From the NCBI RefSeq assembly GCF_003970865.1, contig NZ_RXLZ01000031.1, positions 1 through 54,845 of the forward strand: a stretch of 54,845 nt of DNA. The letters are read 5' to 3'. This DNA comes from Stenotrophomonas maltophilia. Lineage in GTDB: Bacteria > Pseudomonadota > Gammaproteobacteria > Xanthomonadales > Xanthomonadaceae. The notes beneath the pieces are model-generated. The model did no database searches. It saw only the letters and a program-made list of their open reading frames with translations, and was not told the origin of the DNA. The translations under genes and the position numbers were made by a program. This document shows positions 1 through 7,378 of this stretch, piece after piece (positions within the stretch are counted from its first letter, which is position 1; every line of letters begins with the position of its first letter).

Positions 1-1
1 C

Positions 2-129
2 CTGCCCGGCGTGGAGCTGCTGCTGGAGCTGCTGGACCTGGTCGAGCAACGCCCGGACATCAGCACCGGCGCCCTGCTGGAGCACTTCGACGGACGTGAG
101 GAACAGGCGTCACTGCACACGCTGGCCCC
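2..129 (+). CDS. dnaG: DNA primase DnaG, fragment of C-terminal helicase-binding domain
   Basis: The frame that enters at base 2 reads LPGVELLLELLDLVEQ, then STGALLEHF and LHTLA. This lines up with the C-terminal helicase-binding part of DnaG (E. coli LPGLGLFRELV..., TTGQLLEHY..., LEKLS). DnaG makes replication primers and docks on DnaB through this domain. The homology stops at about base 129, where the frame becomes a Pro/Ser/Thr-rich string that does not resemble DnaG, with a stop at 205. Only about 42 residues are recognisable and the last ~80 residues of a normal primase are absent. dnaG is not expected next to this efflux operon, so this is probably a misjoined contig end. It could also be a real truncated copy. 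Confidence 0.65.
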
Positions 130-238
130 CACCTGCCCCCTTCACACCCCTCACCCTTCCCCGGCACTCGCCTTCTCCAGCCCCCCAACGCCCCGGGTAC
201 CTTGACCCAAGGCCCCCTCCTCGCCCCCGCCCCTACCG
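130..238. other. C-rich low-complexity stretch between the DnaG fragment and the efflux operon
   Basis: This stretch is full of CCCC and CCCCC runs on the plus strand and has no coherent reading frame, Shine-Dalgarno sequence or promoter. It begins where DnaG homology ends and runs to the first codon of the next gene. Its composition differs from every other spacer in the window but resembles the decayed region at the right end (54600-54750). I read it as poor-quality or misjoined sequence. Confidence 0.5.
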
Positions 239-448
239 ATGCCCGGTGAATTCAGTCTCCACGGAGTGTTCGTCCCGACCCTGCTCGGGTTGATGTTGTT
301 GGCCTATCTGGTCAACAGCGGCCTGCACGCGCTGCTGCAGCGTGCCGGTGCCTATCGCCATATCTGGCACCCGCCGCTGTTCAACCTGGCGCTGTACGGG
401 ATCGTGCTTGGCCTGCTGTTCCACCTCCTGCGTTGGATGCAATCGTGA
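239..448 (+). CDS. DUF1656 (AaeX-like) small inner-membrane protein
   Basis: A 69-residue protein with two hydrophobic segments (about residues 10-30 and 45-65) of the DUF1656/AaeX family. These small membrane proteins are encoded just ahead of an HlyD-type adaptor and an AaeB/FUSC pump in aromatic-acid efflux operons. Their exact role is unknown. The stop codon overlaps the GTG start of the next gene (GTGA), so translation is probably coupled. No Shine-Dalgarno is visible upstream because the sequence there is the doubtful C-rich stretch, and any promoter or divergent regulator has been lost with it. Confidence 0.8.
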   Translation: MPGEFSLHGVFVPTLLGLMLLAYLVNSGLHALLQRAGAYRHIWHPPLFNLALYGIVLGLLFHLLRWMQS

Positions 449-1362
449 ACAAGATCGTGAAGAAGACCCTGCCGGTGCTGCTCACCAGCGCAGCCGTGAT
501 CGTCGCCCTGCTGGTGCTGCGCCAGCTGTGGGTCTATTACATGGATGAGCCGTGGACCCGCGATGCGCATGTCGGTGCCGACGTGGTGCAGGTGGCGCCG
601 GACGTGTCCGGGCTGGTGGAAACGGTGCAGGTGGCCGACAACCAGGCGGTGAAGAAGGGCGACCTGCTGTTCGTGGTCGACCGCGCCCGCTACCGCATCG
701 CGCTGGAGCAGGCCCGCGCCAGCCTGGGCGAGCGCCAGGCCTCGGTGGCACAGCTGCGCCGCGAGATCGGCCGTGACCGCAGCCTGCAGGACCTGGTGGC
801 CGCCGAGGACGCCGAAGTGCGCCGCGCCAAGCTGCAGGCCGCACAGGCCGCGCTGGCCACCGCACAGGCGGCGGTCGACCTGGCCGAGCTCAACCTGGGC
901 CGCACCGAGGTGCGCGCACCGGCCGACGGCCGCGTCAACGACCGCACCATGCGCGTGGGCGACTACGTGGTGGCCGGCAAGCCGGTGCTGGCGCTGCTGG
1001 ATACCGGCTCGTTCCGCATCGATGGCTACTTCGAGGAAACCCGCTTGCGAGGCGTGGCCCCGGGGCAGAGCGTGGACATCCGCCTGATGGGCGAATCGGC
1101 CCCGCTGCGCGGCCATGTCGAGAGCATCGCCGCCGGCATCGAGGACCGCTACCGCAGCAACGGCAGCACCCTGCTGCCGAACGTGACCCCGGCCTTCGAC
1201 TGGGTGCGGCTGGCGCAGCGCATTCCGGTGCGCATCGCCATCGACGAAGTACCCAAGGGCGTGGAACTGATCGCCGGTCGCACCGCCACGGTGACCGTGG
1301 ACACCGGCCGCCATCCGCACAACGACAAGGCCGGCACCGCACCGACACAGGCGGGCCTGTGA
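445..1362 (+). CDS. HlyD/AaeA-family periplasmic adaptor subunit of an efflux pump
   Basis: Membrane-fusion protein of about 305 residues that bridges an inner-membrane pump to an outer-membrane channel. It has an N-terminal membrane anchor (about residues 8-28), a lipoyl half-motif around VSGLVETVQVADNQAVKKGD, an Ala/Leu/Gln-rich coiled-coil hairpin, and a second lipoyl half with a beta barrel (VRAPADGRV, IDGYFEETRL). I chose the GTG at 445 because it overlaps the upstream stop as GTGA; a TTG at 433 would add four residues. The 3' end overlaps the GTG start of the next gene in the same way. Closest in layout to AaeA/EmrA-type adaptors; the substrate is unknown. Confidence 0.88.
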   Translation: MNKIVKKTLPVLLTSAAVIVALLVLRQLWVYYMDEPWTRDAHVGADVVQVAPDVSGLVETVQVADNQAVKKGDLLFVVDRARYRIALEQARASLGERQASVAQLRREIGRDRSLQDLVAAEDAEVRRAKLQAAQAALATAQAAVDLAELNLGRTEVRAPADGRVNDRTMRVGDYVVAGKPVLALLDTGSFRIDGYFEETRLRGVAPGQSVDIRLMGESAPLRGHVESIAAGIEDRYRSNGSTLLPNVTPAFDWVRLAQRIPVRIAIDEVPKGVELIAGRTATVTVDTGRHPHNDKAGTAPTQAGL

Positions 1363-2819
1363 ACGCTGCCCTGCCCCGTCTTGGCCTGATCGTCGCGCTG
1401 GCCAGCCTGGCCGCATGCAGGACCGTCGGCCCCGACTACGCGCTGCCGGAAGGGTCGGCGTTCAAGCGCCCGGAGGCCAATGCGGCCTTCATCGATACGC
1501 AGAACCCGCAGGTGGCCGCCAACCAGGCGCTGCCCGACCGCTGGTGGTCGCTGTACAACGACCCGGTGCTGGACGGCCTGATCACCCAGGCGCTGCGCGA
1601 CAACGTCGAGCTGAAGGCCGCCGATGCACATCTGCGTCGTGCCGCGGCGGTGTACGAACAGGCGCTGGACGCCGGTGGCTTCGAGTACGAGGCCGAGGCC
1701 GGCGTCAGCCGCGCGCAGCTGTCGGCCGAATCGTTCCTGCAGGAGCACGAGCTGCCGGTGATCAACCTGGCCGATGGCAAGTTCGCGGTCAGCTACCAGT
1801 TCGACCTGTTCGGCAAGCTCAAGCGCGGCGCCGAAGCAGCGCGTGCCGACGAGCAGTCGGTCGCTGCGGCGCGCGACCTGGCCCAGGTCAGCGTGGTGGC
1901 ACAGGTGGCCGACAGCTACCTGGAGATCTGCCATGCCAACCACGAACTGCACGTGGCCGAGCATTCGCTGCAGCTGCAGCAGCGCAGCCGCACGGTCACC
2001 GAACGCCTGATTGCGGCCGGTCGCGGTACGCCACCGGAACTGGCCCGCGCCAATGCCCAGGTGGCGCTGCTGGAAGCTGCACTGCCGCCGCTGCATGCGC
2101 AGCGTTCTGCAGCAGCGTATTCGCTGGCCGCGCTGCTGGGCCAGACACCGGGCCAGTTGCCAGCCGGCGTGATCGACTGTGCACATGCCCCCCACCTAGC
2201 GCAGCCGTTGCCGGTCGGTGATGGCCGCGCACTGCTGCAGCGCCGCCCGGACGTGCGCCAGGCCGAGCGCAAGCTGGCCTCGGCCACGGCGCGGATTGGT
2301 GTGGCCACCGCCGAGCTGTACCCGGACATCCGCCTGGGGGCCTCGCTCGGTGCCGCCGGCCTGCTGGAGGACTTCGGCACGCCAATGACCCAGCAGTGGT
2401 CGATCGGCCCGCTGATCTCGTGGACGCTGCCGTCGTCCGGCACGCACGCACGCATCCACGCTGCCGAAGCCGGTGCCGATGCGGCCCTGGCCGAGTTCGA
2501 CCACACCGTGCTGCAGGCACTGCGCGAGACCCAGACCGCGCTGGACCGCTATGCGCAGGACCTGCGCCGGCTGCAGTCGCTGCGCATCGCGCAGGAGCAG
2601 GCCGCGCTGGCCGCCGAGCAGAACCGCCGGCTGTACCAGGGTGGCCGCACGCCGTACCTGTCCAGCCTGGATGCCGACCGCAGCCTGGCCACCAGCGATG
2701 CCACCCTGGCGGCCGCCGAAGCGCAGGTCTCGCGCGACCAGATCCACCTGTTCCTGGTATTGGGTGGTGGCTGGCAGGCCAGCGCCGCCGCGCCCAACGC
2801 CTCGACCGCAGCGAAGTAA
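1359..2819 (+). CDS. NodT-family outer-membrane efflux lipoprotein (TolC-like channel)
   Basis: A 486-residue outer-membrane factor with a lipoprotein signal ending in the lipobox LAAC (Cys at about residue 20), followed by the family start TVGPDY and two repeated OEP domains rich in long helices (for example AALGQTPG-like and RRPDVRQAERKLASATARIG segments). It should form the TolC-type exit duct for the adaptor encoded just upstream. It starts at a GTG overlapping the adaptor stop codon and ends 3 bp before the pump gene, so the four genes form one tight operon. Having its own outer-membrane component sets the operon apart from E. coli aaeXAB, which has none. Confidence 0.9.
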   Translation: MNAALPRLGLIVALASLAACRTVGPDYALPEGSAFKRPEANAAFIDTQNPQVAANQALPDRWWSLYNDPVLDGLITQALRDNVELKAADAHLRRAAAVYEQALDAGGFEYEAEAGVSRAQLSAESFLQEHELPVINLADGKFAVSYQFDLFGKLKRGAEAARADEQSVAAARDLAQVSVVAQVADSYLEICHANHELHVAEHSLQLQQRSRTVTERLIAAGRGTPPELARANAQVALLEAALPPLHAQRSAAAYSLAALLGQTPGQLPAGVIDCAHAPHLAQPLPVGDGRALLQRRPDVRQAERKLASATARIGVATAELYPDIRLGASLGAAGLLEDFGTPMTQQWSIGPLISWTLPSSGTHARIHAAEAGADAALAEFDHTVLQALRETQTALDRYAQDLRRLQSLRIAQEQAALAAEQNRRLYQGGRTPYLSSLDADRSLATSDATLAAAEAQVSRDQIHLFLVLGGGWQASAAAPNASTAAK

Positions 2820-2822
2820 GCC

Positions 2823-4862
2823 ATGAACGCGCTGACCGACCGCCAGGCCTGGCTGTTCTCGATCAAGACCTACCTGGCCGCGGTGGCCGCGCTGTACATC
2901 GCCATGGCCGGCAACCTGTCGCGCCCGTACTGGGCGATGGGCACGGTGTACATCGTCAGCCAGCCGCTGCTGGGCCCAACCCGGGCCAAGGGCGTGTACC
3001 GCATCGTTGGCACCCTGGTGGCCGGCCTGGCCACCCTGCTGGTGCTGCCGGCGCTGGTGGAAACGCCGCTGGTGCTGAGCGCGGCGATGTCGATCTGGCT
3101 GGCCGGCTGCCTGTTCATGGCCCTGCTCAACCGCGGTCCGCGCGGCTACGCGTTCCTGCTGGCCGGCTACACCACCGCCTTCATCGGCTTTCCGGCGGTG
3201 ACCTCGCCGGAATCCATTTTCGACACGGTGGTGGCACGCAGCGAGGAGATCATCCTCGGCACGGTGGTGGCAGTGCTGTTTGCTTCGCTGCTGTTCCCGG
3301 CCTCGGTGCGCCCGATGCTGCGCGCCCGCATCGGCAACTGGATGGAGGACGCCGCGCAGTGGTGCCGGCAGATCCTTGAACGTGGCCGCGCACACGCGCC
3401 ACGCAACCGGCTGGCCGCCGACCTGGTGCAGTTCGAGGCACTGATCGAGTTCCTGCGCCGTGACGATCCGCGCCATGCCGGTTCGGCGGTGTCGATGGAG
3501 CGCCTGCGCGAGCGCATGCTGCTGCTGTTGCCGGTGCTGTCTTCGATTGCCGACCGCCTGAGTGCGCTGCGCAGCGATGGCCAGGCCCTGCCCGAAGGGC
3601 TGCCGGCGCTGGTCGATGACATCCACGACTGGCTGGATGGCCCGACCAACGCCAGCGAATACGCCCGCCTGCGCGCGCGCATCAGCGCACTGAAACCGCA
3701 GGTGGACCGCGACCTGCAGCACCTGCAGCTGGCCAGCCTGCTGCTGCGCCTGGAGGAACTGGTGGACCTGTGGCAGGACTGCCGCACCCTGCAGCACGCC
3801 ATCGACCACGGCACCGCGCCGCTGGACCGCGCGCACTACCGCATCCGCACCGAACGCGTAGCCGCCGACAAGCACGTCGACTACGGCATGGCGCTGTTCT
3901 CCGCGCTCAGTGCCGGCGTGGCGCTGATGAGCTACTGCGTGCTGTGGATCGCGCTGGGTTGGGAAGGTGGTGGCAACGGCGCGATGATGGCCGCGGTGAC
4001 CGCCGCGTTCTTCGCCGCACAGGACGACCCGGCGCCGAGCATGGTGTCGTTCCTGGTGTGGGCGATGGTCGCCTCGGTGGTGGCCGGCGTGTACCTGTTC
4101 GGCGTGTTCCCGGCGGTGCACGACTTCGGCCTGCTGGCACTGGTGCTGGCGGTGGCGTTCCTGCCACTGGGGCTGATGCTGCACCACCCCAAGAGCGCGC
4201 TGTTCGCGCTGCCGCTGACAGTGAACCTGGCCGCGCTGCTGAGCCTGCAGAACACCTACAGCGCCAACATCCAGACCTTCCTCAACTCGTCCATCGCGAT
4301 GTTCATCGGCATTGGCTTTGCGGTGGTGATGACCCGCCTGTTCCGTTCGGTGGGTGCCGAGTGGACCGCGCGCCGGCTGGTGCGGCAGGGTTGGACCACG
4401 CTGGCCGAAGCTGCCGAAGGACGTGGCCAGCAGGACCGCCAGCGCTTCGCCGCACGCATGCTCGACCTGCTGGGACTGCTCGCGCCGCGCCTGGCGGCAA
4501 CGCCGGAGGGCAGCGACATCGCCTCGGTGGACATGCTCAATGAAGCACGCATCGGCCTGAACATCCTGCAGCTGCGCCGCGCCCGGCTGGAGCTGCCCGA
4601 GCGCAGCCGCGAAGCGGTCGAACACATCCTGGAAGAGATCGCCGTGCATTACCGCCGGCAGATCGCCGCGCGCAAACCCATTGTGGCGGCCGAGGCGCTG
4701 CGCGAGCGGCTGGATACCTCGCTGGGCCGGGTCGGCAGCGTGGCCGCCTGCAAGGCCCGCGATGAAGCCCTGATGGGCCTGATCGGCCTGCGCTTCGCGC
4801 TGTTCCCGGAGGCGAAGGCGTTGGCGCCGGGGTTGGCGATGAGCGCGGCCGCACTGCCGTAG
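2823..4862 (+). CDS. FUSC-family (AaeB-like) inner-membrane efflux transporter
   Basis: A 679-residue protein of the fusaric acid resistance/AaeB family. It has two blocks of hydrophobic segments (about residues 15-165 and 355-510), each followed by a large soluble domain, which is the usual FUSC duplication. The N-terminus contains the typical SRPYWAMGTVYIVSQPLLGPT signature-like stretch. With the DUF1656 protein, adaptor and NodT lipoprotein it should form a tripartite exporter for aromatic acids or related toxic compounds. The substrate cannot be told from sequence. The nearest known S. maltophilia counterpart is the FuaABC fusaric acid pump, but I cannot say this is that operon. Confidence 0.9.
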   Translation: MNALTDRQAWLFSIKTYLAAVAALYIAMAGNLSRPYWAMGTVYIVSQPLLGPTRAKGVYRIVGTLVAGLATLLVLPALVETPLVLSAAMSIWLAGCLFMALLNRGPRGYAFLLAGYTTAFIGFPAVTSPESIFDTVVARSEEIILGTVVAVLFASLLFPASVRPMLRARIGNWMEDAAQWCRQILERGRAHAPRNRLAADLVQFEALIEFLRRDDPRHAGSAVSMERLRERMLLLLPVLSSIADRLSALRSDGQALPEGLPALVDDIHDWLDGPTNASEYARLRARISALKPQVDRDLQHLQLASLLLRLEELVDLWQDCRTLQHAIDHGTAPLDRAHYRIRTERVAADKHVDYGMALFSALSAGVALMSYCVLWIALGWEGGGNGAMMAAVTAAFFAAQDDPAPSMVSFLVWAMVASVVAGVYLFGVFPAVHDFGLLALVLAVAFLPLGLMLHHPKSALFALPLTVNLAALLSLQNTYSANIQTFLNSSIAMFIGIGFAVVMTRLFRSVGAEWTARRLVRQGWTTLAEAAEGRGQQDRQRFAARMLDLLGLLAPRLAATPEGSDIASVDMLNEARIGLNILQLRRARLELPERSREAVEHILEEIAVHYRRQIAARKPIVAAEALRERLDTSLGRVGSVAACKARDEALMGLIGLRFALFPEAKALAPGLAMSAAALP

Positions 4863-4910
4863 CGCGATACCCTGTGCGTCCACAGCCCCCGCTCTGCACA
4901 GGAAGCTCCA

Positions 4911-5309
4911 ATGAGTTACGACATGATGGTGTTCGAGGCCAGCGCCGCCCCACGTGAGGCGGCGGCTTTCATCGCCTGGTTCGAAAAGCAGACGCAGTGG
5001 AACGAGCGCCACGAGTACGACGACCCGGCGGTCAGCAGCCCGGCGCTGCAGACGTGGTTCGCGGAGATGGCGCAGGACTTCCCGCCGTTGAACGGACCAC
5101 TGAGCAACGACGATGACGACCGTGCCGAGGTGACCGAGTACAGCATCGGCCGCGAGGTGATCTACGGCGCGTTCGCCTACTCGGTGGCCGAGCGCGCGCA
5201 CGGGCGGGTGCAGGACCTGGCCGAGAAGCACGGCGTGGGCTTCTTCGACGTGAGTGCCGATGATGCGGCGATCGTGTTCCCGGATGGGCTGGTACTCATC
5301 GCTGAATGA
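4911..5309 (+). CDS. conserved hypothetical protein (132 aa), Xanthomonadaceae type
   Basis: A 132-residue acidic, soluble protein beginning MSYDMMVFEASAAPREAAAF, with no signal peptide or membrane segment. A good Shine-Dalgarno (AGGAAG) lies about 6 bases before the ATG. The sequence has the look of a small conserved protein found across Xanthomonadaceae, but I recognise no functional domain. It sits 48 bp after the efflux pump gene on the same strand and may be read from the same transcript or from its own promoter. Codon use matches its neighbours, so it is probably a real gene. Function unknown. Confidence 0.7.
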   Translation: MSYDMMVFEASAAPREAAAFIAWFEKQTQWNERHEYDDPAVSSPALQTWFAEMAQDFPPLNGPLSNDDDDRAEVTEYSIGREVIYGAFAYSVAERAHGRVQDLAEKHGVGFFDVSADDAAIVFPDGLVLIAE

Positions 5310-5407
5310 CGGGGGCGGCAGGGCTGCGCCCTGCACCTGCCGAATCAACGTCAACATCAAAAGCCTGCACTCCGCGGGATGGCGGGGTGGCATGGCTTGC
5401 TTCTGGT

Positions 5408-5453
5408 GGGTGTCGACCTTGGTCGACACAGCAGATCCACGCCATGCGTGGAT
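5408..5453. repeat. SMAG/REP-like palindromes (GTCGAC type)
   Basis: Two adjacent hairpins. The first is GTGTCGACC joined to GGTCGACAC; the second is ATCCACG with CGTGGAT around CCATG. Nearly the same tandem occurs at 22076-22120. They fill the spacer between the 132-aa gene and the 3' end of recD, which converge. The spacer (5310-5494) shows no other feature. Confidence 0.65.
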
Positions 5454-5494
5454 GAAGGTGCGCCTTGTGATTGGAGGAACTGGAAGGACTAAGG

Positions 5495-7378
5495 TCAGAA
5501 CAGCTGGCCCTGCACCGTCGGTTCTTCGATCGGTGTCGATGGCGCTTCGATCACCTCTTCCGCACCCAGCCGCCAGGCCAGGCCACCCAACCGGCTGGCG
5601 TGGCGTTTCAACGCAGCCTGCAGCACATCAGCGCTGCCCGCCACATGCAGCACCTGGCGGGCACGGGTCAGGCCGGTGTAGACCAGTTCGCGTGACAGCA
5701 CGCGGCTGTCCTGGCGTGGCAGCTGCAGCCACACCTCATCGAACTCCGAGCCCTGCGCCTTGTGCACGGTCATCGCGAAGGCGCTTTCGTGCGCAGGCAG
5801 TGCCGCCGGGTGGAAGGCGCGCGGCTGGTCGACGCTGTCGCCGGGGAACCAGGCCACCATCGCGCCGCTGCCATCGCGCAGGCAGATGCCGATATCGCCG
5901 TTGAACAGGCGGTGCCGGTAGCTGTTTTCGGTGACCAGCAGCAGGCGACCCTGGAAGTAGCCCGGGGTATTGCCGGCCAGCAGTTGTTCGATACGGCTGT
6001 TGAGCCCGCGCGCGCCCTGCGGGCCTTCGCGCAGCGCGGTCAGCACGCGCAGTTGCCCGGCCTGCTGCAGGGCAAGCACTGGATCGGCCGCGTCGGCCAA
6101 TGCGCGCCAGTGGCCGAGCAGATGCTCGCGCTGGCCACGCAATGGATCGGCTTCGCCTTCGTGGAAATGCACGCCAGCCAATGCACCGTTTCGCAGCAGC
6201 TGCAGTGCGGCGGCGCTGTCGCCCTCGCGCACGGCATGCGCCAGCGGTGCCAGGTCCAGCGCATCGCTCTGCCGGTACCCCCGCTGCAACTGCACCCGGC
6301 GGCCAGCGAAGGCGCGTGGTGCCGCCTGCGGCTGCAGCGTGGCCGGAAGCAGCAGACCATGCAGTGCCTGCGCGTCGTCGGCACGGGTGCCGATGCCGTC
6401 GCCGCTGGCACGCAGGATCGCGCTGAGCACATCACCGGCCTCGACCGACGGCAACTGATCGGGATCGCCAAGCAGGATCAACCGGGTGCCGCTGGCGATC
6501 GCGTCGACCAGTTTGGCCATCATCGGCAGATCGATCATCGAGGCTTCGTCGACCACCACCACGTCCACCGGCAGCGGATTGTCGGCGTGGTGGCGGAAGC
6601 GTGGTGAATCGGGAATCACGCCGAGCAGGCGATGCAGGGTGGTGCCGGTACTGGGCAGCGCCGTGCACAACGCCGGGTCCAGCCCTTGTTCCTGCAACCG
6701 TTGCACGGCCACGCGCAGGCTCTCGGCCATGCGCTCGGCGGCGCGCCCGGTAGGCGCGGCCAGCGCCACTTCGGGCAGCGGCTGGCCGGCGTGCCGGGCC
6801 TGCGCGGCCAGCAGCAGCAACAGGCGCGCGATGGTGGTGGTCTTGCCGGTGCCGGGGCCGCCGGTGACCAGTGCCAGCGGATGGCGCAGGGTCACGCCGG
6901 CGGCGCGTGCCTGGTGATCCTCGCTGCCCGATGCCTGCGGGAACAGCTGCCCGAACAATGGCGCCAACGCCGTCATGTCCGGTGCCGGCAGCGGATGCCG
7001 GCCGATACGCTGCAGGCCGGCGGCCAGCTGACGCTCGTACTCACGGTAGCGGCGCAGGTAGAGCAGGCCGTTTTCCAGCACCAGCGGCGCATCCTCGGCG
7101 ATGGCCTCTGCCTGGTCCGGCGTCGCTACCCACGGCGATGCACGCAACTGTGCCAGCCAGTCGTGCGCGGCAGGCCACTCGGGCACGCCTTCCAGCAACC
7201 GCTGCGGTTGCGCGGGGTCGAATGCGGCGTGGCCCTGCGACACCGCCAGCGAGGCCAGCGCGGCCGCCACTGCCACGCTGTCAGGGGTGTCCTCCCGCAA
7301 GCGTTGCAGGCTGGTCGCCAGTGCGTGATCGAGAGTTCGCAGCTGGCCGTTGCGATACAACTCGTGGAGCAAGCTCAT
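5495..7378 (-). CDS. recD: exodeoxyribonuclease V subunit alpha (RecD helicase)
   Basis: A 627-residue RecD, the fast 5'-3' helicase of the RecBCD complex, which processes double-strand breaks and degrades foreign linear DNA. Walker A GGPGTGKTTT is at about residues 173-182 and Walker B VVVVDEASM at about 273-281. Superfamily 1 motifs near the C-terminus include AMTVHKAQGSEFDEV and ELVYTGLTRAR. The ATG overlaps the stop codon of recB (ATGA), so the gene is translationally coupled as the last gene of recC-recB-recD. The length is normal (E. coli 608). Confidence 0.95.
   Translation of the reverse strand: MSLLHELYRNGQLRTLDHALATSLQRLREDTPDSVAVAAALASLAVSQGHAAFDPAQPQRLLEGVPEWPAAHDWLAQLRASPWVATPDQAEAIAEDAPLVLENGLLYLRRYREYERQLAAGLQRIGRHPLPAPDMTALAPLFGQLFPQASGSEDHQARAAGVTLRHPLALVTGGPGTGKTTTIARLLLLLAAQARHAGQPLPEVALAAPTGRAAERMAESLRVAVQRLQEQGLDPALCTALPSTGTTLHRLLGVIPDSPRFRHHADNPLPVDVVVVDEASMIDLPMMAKLVDAIASGTRLILLGDPDQLPSVEAGDVLSAILRASGDGIGTRADDAQALHGLLLPATLQPQAAPRAFAGRRVQLQRGYRQSDALDLAPLAHAVREGDSAAALQLLRNGALAGVHFHEGEADPLRGQREHLLGHWRALADAADPVLALQQAGQLRVLTALREGPQGARGLNSRIEQLLAGNTPGYFQGRLLLVTENSYRHRLFNGDIGICLRDGSGAMVAWFPGDSVDQPRAFHPAALPAHESAFAMTVHKAQGSEFDEVWLQLPRQDSRVLSRELVYTGLTRARQVLHVAGSADVLQAALKRHASRLGGLAWRLGAEEVIEAPSTPIEEPTVQGQLF

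Noticed and set aside
2196..5429. Open frame of over 1000 codons on the minus strand, opposite the efflux genes
   Set aside because: His/Gln/Arg-rich translation with no domain; it is the antisense shadow of high-GC codon use in the NodT and FUSC genes.
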